Positions 16,384-22,452 of a stretch of 64,000 nt of DNA are shown piece after piece. The DNA is taken from positions 2,170,001 through 2,234,000 of the forward strand of contig NZ_FNSN01000003.1 of NCBI RefSeq assembly GCF_900105345.1. Direction: 5' to 3'. Position numbers and translations under genes: made by a program. Numbering within the stretch: the first letter of the stretch is position 1; every line of letters starts with the position of its first letter. A model generated the notes under the pieces. That model made no database searches and was not told the DNA's origin. It saw only the letters and a program-made list of their open reading frames with translations. This stretch comes from Arthrobacter woluwensis (GTDB taxonomy: Bacteria; Actinomycetota; Actinomycetes; Actinomycetales; Micrococcaceae).

Positions 16384-16402
16384 TAGTTTTGCATCTGAAC
16401 TA
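16384..16402 (-). promoter_or_regulatory. Candidate MarR operator before the monooxygenase operon
   Basis: 19-bp element with perfect TAGTT/AACTA arms around 9 nt, in the promoter region of the 16341-14136 operon and 43 nt upstream of the start codon. Size and symmetry fit MarR-family sites, and the MarR gene is in the operon. Confidence 0.5.
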
Positions 16403-16458
16403 CTTTGCCGCAAGGGGTGGGTCCCGGGGGAGAAGACGCGGGGGAGCGGGCACAGCAG

Positions 16459-16488
16459 AGCCCCGGGCGCCAGGTGGCGTCCGGGGCT
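16459..16488 (-). terminator. Terminator after glgP
   Basis: Perfect 8-bp stem AGCCCCGG/CCGGGGCT continuing into an inner GCGCC/GGCGT stem with a GU pair, 24 nt after the glgP stop codon. No U-run follows. Confidence 0.7.
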
Positions 16489-16512
16489 CCGTCAAGCGTG
16501 CTGCCAGTCGGT

Positions 16513-18996
16513 CTACAGCGACGGCGGCGTGTGCCAGATCCGCTCGATGTAGTCGCGCATCGAGCGATCCGACGAGAAGAAGCCGCAGCGCGCGACGTTC
16601 AGGATCGCGGACCGGGTCCAGGCGTCCTGGTCTGCGTATGCGGCGTCCACGGTGCGCTGAGCCTGCAAATAAGAGCCGTAGTCCGCCAGCACCATGAAGC
16701 GGTCGTCGTAGAGCAGGTTGGAGACGATCGGTTCGAAGGTCGAGCGGTCTCCGCCGGAGAACGCGCCGGAGGCGATGAGGTCCATCGCGCGGCGGAGGTC
16801 CTCATTGCCCTGGTAGAACTCGCTCGGCCGATATCCCTTGGCCCACAGTGCCGCGACCTCCGGTTCGGTCATGCCGAAGAGGAAGAAGTTGTCATCGCCC
16901 ACAAGCTCGCGGATCTCGACGTTCGCGCCGTCGTCCGTGCCGATGGTGAGCGCGCCGTTCAGCGCGAACTTCATGTTGCCCGTGCCGGAGGCCTCCTTGC
17001 CGGCCAGGGAGATCTGCTCCGAGAGGTCGGCGGCCGGAATCACCCGCTCGGCGAGCGTGACGTTGTAGTTGGGCGGGAAGAGCACCTTGAGCCGGCCTTC
17101 GACGCGCGGATCGTTATTGACCACGGATCCGACCGCGTTGATGAGGTGGATGATCCGCTTCGCCATGGCATATCCAGGAGCGGCCTTCGCCCCGAAGATG
17201 AAAGTACGCGGAGTGATGTCGGATGCCTTCACCCGGCCGGACTGGACACCCTCGTAGAGCGTGACGATGTGCAGCACCTGGAGCATCTGGCGCTTGTACT
17301 CGTGCAGGCGCTTCACCATGACGTCGAGCAGATGTCCCTCACCGACCACCAGGCCGTCACGGAGCATCAGCTCGTCGCGGAGGCGGTCCTTGTTATGGGC
17401 TTTGACCTCGGCGAATGCCGCGCGGAACGCAGGATTCTCCGCGTGGGGCTCCAGTTCTTTGAGGCGGTCCAGGTCCGTCTCCCAGCCCGAGCCGATGGTG
17501 TCCGAGATGAGAGAGGACAGTGCGGGATTCGCCAAGCGGAGGAAACGCCGTGGCGTGACCCCGTTGGTGACGTTGGTGAACTTGCCGGGGAAGAACTCGG
17601 CGAAGTCGGGGAGCACCTTGTCCCGGAGGAGCTGTGAGTGCAGCTCGGCGACGCCGTTGACCTTGGCGCCGGCCACTGTCGCCAGATAAGCCATCCGGAC
17701 GGAGCGTTCCGGGTGCTCGCCGATGATCGACATGTTGCGGATCCGCATCTCATCGTCGCCGAACTGTTCCCGCACCGACAGGAGGAACTCCTCATTGATG
17801 CGGTAGATGATCTCCAGGTGGCGGGGGAGCAGGCGCCCGAGCAGGTCCACCGACCAGACTTCCAGGGCCTCCGGCAGGAGAGTGTGACAGGTGTAGGCGA
17901 AACACTGACGGGTGATCTCCCACGCTTCGGCCCAGTCGAGACCTCGCTCATCCACCAGGACGCGCATGAGTTCCGGCACCGCGATCACCGGGTGAGTGTC
18001 GTTGAGCTGGAAGATCACGCGCTCAGGCAGGTTCTTGAGATCGAAACCCTCGGCGAGCTGACGGTCCAGGAAGTCCCGGATCGAGGCGGCCACGAAGAAG
18101 TACTGCTGCTGAAGGCGCAGCTCCTTGCCCTGCGGCGTCGAGTCCTCCGGGTACAGCACTTTGGAGATGTTGGACGCGAACGTCTGGGCGCGCACGGCCT
18201 CCGAGTACTCGCCGGAGTTGAAGGTGCGCAGATCGAAGGCGTTGGTGGCCTCGGCGCTCCAGAGGCGCAGCGTGTTGACGCGGCCATTGCGGTAGCCGGG
18301 CACCATGTAGTTGTAGGGGACGGCCTGGACGTCCCAGGCCGGGACCCAGCGGGTCCGCTGCGTGCCGTCGTCGTCGTAGCTTTCAGTGTGACCGCCGAAC
18401 GAGATGGTCTGCGCCGCTTCAGGGTGCGGGAATTCCCAGGGGGAGCCCATGGCCAGCCACTGATCGGGCTGTTCGGCCTGCTGGCCTTCGACGAACGTCT
18501 GACGGAAGATGCCGAATTCGTAGCGGATGCCGTACCCGATGGACGGGACGCTCATGGTGGCGAGGGAATCGACGAAACAGGCCGCCAGGCGACCCAGACC
18601 GCCGTTGCCGAGACCCGGCTCGACCTCAAGGCGGCGGAGCTCATCGATGTCGATGCCGCAGGAGGCGAGGGCTTCGGTCGCGATCTCATTGAGCCCGCTC
18701 GCCAGGAGGTTGTTGTCGAGCTGCCGCCCCAGGAGGTACTCGGCGGAAAGATAGCAGACGCCCTTGGCCTGGCGCTCGTGCTGGCGGCGCTGGTCTTCCA
18801 GCCAGCGGGCCATGAGATAGTCCCGCACGGTCTCAGCCAGCGCCAGGTAGCGGTCGTTGTCGCTCGATGTCGACAGCGCCACGCCCTGACGGAAGTTCAG
18901 GTTGTTGAGGAATTCTTGGACGAACCCGTCTACGGTGCTGGCGGGTGGGGCCACCGGCCCGAGTGCGAGCGGGTGAGAAACAGGAGTGTCAGACAT
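16513..18996 (-). CDS. glgP: Glycogen/alpha-glucan phosphorylase
   Basis: An 827-residue GT35 phosphorylase that releases glucose-1-phosphate from glycogen or maltodextrin. Full family length. Diagnostic segments are LSAEYLLGRQL and LGNGGLGRLAACFVDS near the N-terminus, FQLNDTHPVIAVPELMR in the middle, and the PLP site EASGTGNMKFALNGALTIGT whose Lys carries the cofactor. TAGCGT (19003-19008) ends 6 nt before the ATG at 18996, predicting a leaderless transcript. A hairpin terminator follows. No other glycogen gene is adjacent. Confidence 0.97.
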   Translation of the reverse strand: MSDTPVSHPLALGPVAPPASTVDGFVQEFLNNLNFRQGVALSTSSDNDRYLALAETVRDYLMARWLEDQRRQHERQAKGVCYLSAEYLLGRQLDNNLLASGLNEIATEALASCGIDIDELRRLEVEPGLGNGGLGRLAACFVDSLATMSVPSIGYGIRYEFGIFRQTFVEGQQAEQPDQWLAMGSPWEFPHPEAAQTISFGGHTESYDDDGTQRTRWVPAWDVQAVPYNYMVPGYRNGRVNTLRLWSAEATNAFDLRTFNSGEYSEAVRAQTFASNISKVLYPEDSTPQGKELRLQQQYFFVAASIRDFLDRQLAEGFDLKNLPERVIFQLNDTHPVIAVPELMRVLVDERGLDWAEAWEITRQCFAYTCHTLLPEALEVWSVDLLGRLLPRHLEIIYRINEEFLLSVREQFGDDEMRIRNMSIIGEHPERSVRMAYLATVAGAKVNGVAELHSQLLRDKVLPDFAEFFPGKFTNVTNGVTPRRFLRLANPALSSLISDTIGSGWETDLDRLKELEPHAENPAFRAAFAEVKAHNKDRLRDELMLRDGLVVGEGHLLDVMVKRLHEYKRQMLQVLHIVTLYEGVQSGRVKASDITPRTFIFGAKAAPGYAMAKRIIHLINAVGSVVNNDPRVEGRLKVLFPPNYNVTLAERVIPAADLSEQISLAGKEASGTGNMKFALNGALTIGTDDGANVEIRELVGDDNFFLFGMTEPEVAALWAKGYRPSEFYQGNEDLRRAMDLIASGAFSGGDRSTFEPIVSNLLYDDRFMVLADYGSYLQAQRTVDAAYADQDAWTRSAILNVARCGFFSSDRSMRDYIERIWHTPPSL

Positions 18997-19505
18997 GGCA
19001 CGACGCTATATGACGCAGGTGTCCGCGAAAGTGTCTGTCGAGAATATTTCGGGCGGCTGTCATGTAACGATCCAGGTGAGCGCCGAATGGTCAAAAAAGT
19101 GCAGGGGAGTGGCGCGGTGGGCGCAGGGGCGGGTCGCTCGGCGCGTTCAGGACGCCGATCGGGTGCTGATGAGGACGACGCCGTCGCGGTCACCACGGCA
19201 CCGATCGTGTCCGCAGAGCCTTCCTGGCCCTGCCTCCGCCATGGATTCGAACTCTCGACGACGCCGATCGCCTCATGTCCAGAACGCTGAACCCGACGGC
19301 GGCGCCTCGCCTGGCGGATGAACACCGCAGCCAGGAGTCCGATCACCTCAGCGACGACCACCCATACGGCGACGTCGAAGAATGTGTCAGGCCAGAGCGC
19401 ATGCACCGCGACAAGTGACCCGCCGATGATCACGAGCACGCAGACGAGAGAGATCCAGCTGACACCGACGGACGTGTCAGGCGTGATGTCTCGGTCGGCG
19501 GTCAT
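18930..19505 (-). CDS. Hypothetical two-helix membrane protein, possibly decayed at its 3' end
   Basis: A 191-codon frame starting MTADRDITPD, with GGAGAG at good distance before the ATG. Residues about 15-65 form two clear hydrophobic helices (WISLVCVLVIIGGSLVAV; VAVWVVVAEVIGLLAAVF) followed by an Arg cluster. The remainder is low-complexity and basic, runs through the glgP promoter and overlaps the glgP coding region by 67 bp on the same strand, which is unlikely for an intact gene. I read the N-terminal half as a real gene, or the remnant of one, that has lost its original stop. No family recognised. Confidence 0.4.
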   Translation of the reverse strand: MTADRDITPDTSVGVSWISLVCVLVIIGGSLVAVHALWPDTFFDVAVWVVVAEVIGLLAAVFIRQARRRRRVQRSGHEAIGVVESSNPWRRQGQEGSADTIGAVVTATASSSSAPDRRPERAERPAPAPTAPLPCTFLTIRRSPGSLHDSRPKYSRQTLSRTPASYSVVPCLTLLFLTRSHSGRWPHPPAP

Positions 19506-19813
19506 CGAAGAACTCTCCACATCTCTGCCGCGGCGTTCCATGAGCAGTCGTGGAGTCAGGCTAAGCGAGAATGCCGCGCGCGACCAGAGCCTGGTCGAGT
19601 CCTGCAGTCGGAATGCCGAGGTCGCCGTCACAGGTATACGACGTCGACCAAACCCTCTCCGTCCACGACAGTAAAGCGCCGATAATCTACATTATGTCAA
19701 CTAATAATCCGGACGCTGCCCTGGGCCGATCATCTCGCCCCTCCTTGGCGCACGAGACGTTCCCCTCGTTCACAGTGCGCTGAGACATGACCTCCACGCG
19801 ACGCTCTCACTGT
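19506..19813. other. Non-coding terminus gap around dif
   Basis: About 310 bp without a convincing gene on either strand. A 70-codon frame at 19571-19783 (+) spans dif itself, has no ribosome site and shows no family resemblance. The gap holds an AT-rich core at 19672-19710 containing the dif site. Nothing else is recognisable. Confidence 0.6.
19675..19702 (+). other. dif: dif: XerC/XerD chromosome dimer resolution site
   Basis: 28-bp site in the standard 11-6-11 layout. The left (XerC-type) arm is AGCGCCGATAA, the centre is TCTACA and the right (XerD-type) arm is TTATGTCAACT. The right arm matches the B. subtilis arm (TTATGTAAACT) at 10 of 11 positions, and the whole matches the actinobacterial dif pattern as I remember it (CGCCGATAAT, then ACATTATGTCAA). 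It is one of the most AT-rich spots of the region and is not in a coding sequence. dif sites are normally single-copy and lie opposite oriC, so this probably marks the replication terminus. Confidence 0.88.
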
Positions 19814-19912
19814 TCAGGGAGTTCGACGCGTCAGTTCGGCGCGCACGATGCCGCCGGGCCGCCCGTCGGCTTCGGCGAGCTTGGTTCCGTCAGCAGCAAA
19901 GACCGCAGAGCC
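19814..19912 (-). pseudogene. Remnant: C-terminal tail of a carbon-nitrogen hydrolase (nitrilase superfamily)
   Basis: In the frame shifted relative to the methyltransferase fragment, the minus strand reads GSAVFAADGTKLAEADG followed by RPGGIVRAELT and then stops at 19814. This is the characteristic closing strand-turn-strand of nitrilase-superfamily hydrolases (GSAVxxPDGxxLAEAG, then VxAEL). No other part of such a gene is present upstream in any frame, because the methyltransferase fragment takes over at about 19912. I interpret it as the 3' stub left by a deletion. Confidence 0.55.
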
Positions 19913-20307
19913 GCGCCGTAGTCCAGGGGCTGGGCATCCTCCACCGGCGGCCCCCAGATCTGGCTCGCACCAATGCAGATGACCGCATCGGCCGCTGCAT
20001 TCTGAGCCTCCAAGCCAGGCATGAGATCGAAAATCACCCGGTCATCCAGCCCGCGAATCCGCGCTTGCTGGCGTGCCCGCTCGATGAACGCCGGCGACCG
20101 GTCCACTCCCCTGCCTCGCGCGTGCGGCACCGACTCCACGACCCGGAGCAGCAACTCACCCCACCCGCACCCCATGTCCAGAACGTCCGTCGGCGCAGGG
20201 TCGGATAAGAAGGTCACCAGGTGCGCGGCGCGTTCCTCCGAGAGCGGAGTCAGCCACGTCAGAGAGTCATGGAGGGGCGGTAGTTCCAGCGATGTACTGT
20301 CCGTCAC
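19831..20307 (-). pseudogene. Truncated SAM-dependent methyltransferase
   Basis: A 158-codon frame whose first about 132 residues form a good class I methyltransferase N-terminus: VLDMGCGWGELLLRVVE (SAM motif I), GVDRSPAFIERARQQA, then VICIGASQIWGPPVEDAQPLDYGAALR. Relatives with this N-terminus usually run to about 240-250 residues. Here the sequence changes abruptly after YGAALR into a Pro/Ser-rich nonsense tail that overlaps, out of frame, a nitrilase-like remnant. The Rossmann sheet would be incomplete, so the product is probably inactive. It lies about 130 bp from dif. Confidence 0.7.
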
Positions 20308-20346
20308 ACCATCGATCCTCTCACGAGCCCTCAGGCCGTTCCCAGG

Positions 20347-20724
20347 TCATTGCCGGTCCACCTCTCCAACAGCGCGGCTCCCTCGCAACGCTACCAGCGC
20401 GGCCCTGACGGTGTCCCGGGCATGTGCGAGTTCGGCAATCCGCCCGTCGATGACCTCGAGCTGCTCCGCCAGGAGCGACGCCTTCTCCCCCTCGCTCATG
20501 CCGTCCCAATGCGTCATGCGCTCCCGCATCTCCGTCAACGAGAAGCCGGCCGCCCGTCCCGCAAGAATCAGTTCCACTCGGCGCTGAGCCTCCGGCGTGT
20601 AGTCACGATAGCCATTGGGCAATCGCTTCACCTGACCCGGGCTGAACATGTCCCGATCCTCGTAGAACCTGATCGCCGACGGCGCCACACCCGTGCGGCG
20701 AGCCAGTTCACTGATCCTCATCAT
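20347..20724 (-). CDS. MerR-family transcriptional regulator
   Basis: A 125-residue MerR protein: RISELARRTGVAPSAIRFYEDRDMFSP (HTH), NGYRDYTPEAQRRVELILAGRAAGFSL (wing and second HTH), then a dimerisation coiled coil (ALLAEQLEVIDGRIAELAHARDTV). No Cys pair typical of metal or redox sensors is present, so a small-molecule or unknown signal is expected. AAGGGG precedes the ATG. It is divergent from a DUF998 membrane protein gene, with a palindrome in the shared region lying inside a 19-bp promoter spacer of that gene. Confidence 0.88.
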   Translation of the reverse strand: MMRISELARRTGVAPSAIRFYEDRDMFSPGQVKRLPNGYRDYTPEAQRRVELILAGRAAGFSLTEMRERMTHWDGMSEGEKASLLAEQLEVIDGRIAELAHARDTVRAALVALRGSRAVGEVDRQ

Positions 20725-20729
20725 CCCCC

Positions 20730-20760
20730 TTGACCTTCAAGTGACTTGAAAGTTTAGCGT
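20730..20760 (+). promoter_or_regulatory. MerR-type promoter of the DUF998 gene with operator
   Basis: TTGACC (20730-20735) and TAGCGT (20755-20760) are separated by 19 bp, the over-long spacer that MerR activators correct by DNA distortion. The spacer contains the perfect palindrome TTCAAGT-G-ACTTGAA (20736-20750). It resembles SoxR-type boxes in layout. Confidence 0.65.
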
Positions 20761-20800
20761 CGATTCCGACAACCCGGTCCACGACTCAAGGAATTCCCCC

Positions 20801-21400
20801 ATGACGCACTTCCTCGCCGGCACAGCGGTTGTTCTGTTCTCCCTGCGGCTCCTGCTGTTCGTCCTGCTGCACGTGCTGCCCGGCGGCATCCACCCTGTCC
20901 ACGACACCGTCAGCGATTACGCCGCATCTCCGGCGAAACGGACCAGGGCAGTCGCTTCCGCCGCATCGTGGACGGCGTCCTTGGCCTGGCTTTCGCTCGG
21001 CTTCGCCGTCCTGTCTAGCACCTCCCGATCGGACACCACGCTGGGTGGCTGGCTGCTCGGCCTCGGCGTGCTCCTGGCGGTCATGCCTTTCGTGCCGACC
21101 GATCGCAGCGGCACCACCACGACCACGCGTGGCAGGATCCATCTGCTGTTCGCGATCGCCTGGTTCACCCTCGCCTACGCGACCATCACCCCCTTGAGCA
21201 GATTGATCGCGGGCCCAGCGGGCGCCGTCGCCGTGGTGAACGCACTGGATCTGATCGCGGCGATCTCGTTGACGGCGCTTGTCCTCGCCTTGCTCATCCA
21301 GCCTCTACGACGCCGGTTCTTCGGTCTCAGCGAACGCCTCTTCATCGTGGTGGTCACTGCTGCTCCGCTGGTGGCAGCAGCAGTCCTGGCCTCCCCCTGA
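20801..21400 (+). CDS. DUF998 family membrane protein
   Basis: A 199-residue membrane protein with six predicted helices. DUF998 hallmarks are the HPVHDTVSDYAASP loop after TM1, the FVPTDRSG loop after TM3 and the following RGRIHLLFAIAWF helix. Function is unknown for the family. AAGGAA lies before the ATG at 20801. The MerR-type promoter directly upstream indicates that this gene is the target of the divergent MerR regulator, suggesting a role in a stress or solute response. Confidence 0.78.
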   Translation: MTHFLAGTAVVLFSLRLLLFVLLHVLPGGIHPVHDTVSDYAASPAKRTRAVASAASWTASLAWLSLGFAVLSSTSRSDTTLGGWLLGLGVLLAVMPFVPTDRSGTTTTTRGRIHLLFAIAWFTLAYATITPLSRLIAGPAGAVAVVNALDLIAAISLTALVLALLIQPLRRRFFGLSERLFIVVVTAAPLVAAAVLASP

Positions 21401-21500
21401 GTTTCGGTGGCAGCCGGCCACCGAACCCCACCGGTCCGAAGAGCCGTTCCGAACGTCCCTGATACCGTCAGAGCTTCGGAACAGCGAAAGGGCAGGTCAG

Positions 21501-21899
21501 ATGGACCATGACGGGATGGCATCACAGACCCTCCCAGGAGACCGCCTGACGGCAGGTCAGAGAACGTCCGTGGTGCTCGCGATCGCGGGCACGGTGGTCT
21601 GCTTCCCTGCGGCCCTACTGTTCGGCTTGGCGCTGGGCGCCTATCCCTTCCGGATGGAATGCACCCTCGAGACGCTTGGCTCGGGGTGCTACGAGGGTGA
21701 ACTCGAGCTCAGCGGCGTCCTCCTCGCACTGGTTTTCGTGCCGTTCTTCGTCGCGACGCTCGTGCTGGCCATCATCAACCGAAAAAGCCCACGGCGCGCA
21801 GCGACCTGGCTGCCGCTCATCGGGCTGTGCAGCGTGACATTCATCGCCGTCGCCGTCTACGCAGTACTGATGGCCACGAGCCCTTCGCCCGGCCTGTGA
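21501..21899 (+). CDS. Hypothetical three-helix membrane protein
   Basis: A 132-residue protein starting MDHDGMASQ, with three hydrophobic helices (VVLAIAGTVVCFPAALLFGLAL; LLALVFVPFFVATLVLAI; LPLIGLCSVTFIAVAVYAVL) and two Cys in the first extracytoplasmic loop (MECTLETLGSGCYEG) that could form a disulfide. Purine-rich AAAGGGCAGG precedes the ATG. Not recognised as a named family. It lies 100 bp after the DUF998 gene in the same direction and could be co-transcribed. Confidence 0.6.
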   Translation: MDHDGMASQTLPGDRLTAGQRTSVVLAIAGTVVCFPAALLFGLALGAYPFRMECTLETLGSGCYEGELELSGVLLALVFVPFFVATLVLAIINRKSPRRAATWLPLIGLCSVTFIAVAVYAVLMATSPSPGL

Positions 21900-21948
21900 T
21901 GCCCTGGCGGCACCGCTTCACTCAGCCGCGGCCCAGTAGCCTGGGGGC

Positions 21949-22443
21949 ATGAGCCCCACTCCCCCGTTCCTGCCACCCGTCGACATCGCACCGGGCTTCG
22001 TCGTCCGCAAGGCCCTCCGCAATGACCTGGGGTCCCTCATCGAGCTGCTGCACGATGACATGCTCGGTCAGACCCGCGAACGGCACGACGACGGCGCCTA
22101 CCTCCGAGGCTTCGAAGCGGTCGACTCCGATCCGGCCCAGTTCCTCGCGGTCGTCGAAGACTCCGACGGCGCCCTCGTCGGGTTGATGCAGCTCAGCCTG
22201 ATCCCGGGGATTTCCCGTGGCGGACGCCTCCGGCTCAACATCGAAGGCGTCCGCATCGCGTCGACGCTGCGCGGACAAGGAGTGGGGTCCGCCATGATCT
22301 CCTGGGCCGTCGAGTACGGCCGCCGGAACGGAGCCGGCCTCGTCCAGCTCACGACGGACGCCCGCAGGACCGACGCCCAGCGTTTCTACACCCGGCTGGG
22401 GTTCGTGGCGAGCCACGTTGGCATGAAGCTCGACCTGGATTGA
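21949..22443 (+). CDS. GNAT-family N-acetyltransferase
   Basis: A 164-residue acetyltransferase. It has FVVRKALRNDLGSLIELLHDD at the start, the central LIPGISRGGRLRLNIEGVRIAS strand and the acetyl-CoA P-loop RGQGVGSAMISWAVEYGR (Q/RxxGxG/A), then DAQRFYTRLGFVASHVGMK. The substrate is unknown. TAGCCT (21937-21942) ends 6 nt before the ATG, so a leaderless transcript is likely. It converges on the PBP gene 9 nt away. Confidence 0.82.
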   Translation: MSPTPPFLPPVDIAPGFVVRKALRNDLGSLIELLHDDMLGQTRERHDDGAYLRGFEAVDSDPAQFLAVVEDSDGALVGLMQLSLIPGISRGGRLRLNIEGVRIASTLRGQGVGSAMISWAVEYGRRNGAGLVQLTTDARRTDAQRFYTRLGFVASHVGMKLDLD

Positions 22444-22452
22444 ACCCGCGTT

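Noticed and set aside
8010-17000. Accessory block 8-17 kb as a biosynthetic gene cluster
   Set aside because: The regulators, transporters, VOC proteins and monooxygenase belong to separate small units with their own promoters and mixed strands. No core biosynthetic enzyme is present.
19225-19275. tRNA-like string (minus strand GAGAGTTCGAATCC) suggesting a tRNA or an att site remnant
   Set aside because: The flanking bases cannot form a T-stem (GAGAG against CATG), and no anticodon or D-arm fits. The segment is also in frame within a hypothetical membrane protein.
19672-19700. TTGACA on the minus strand as a -35 box for the 19505 gene
   Set aside because: The only hexamer at correct spacing is GCTTTA, a poor -10. 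The string is fully explained as the XerD arm of dif.
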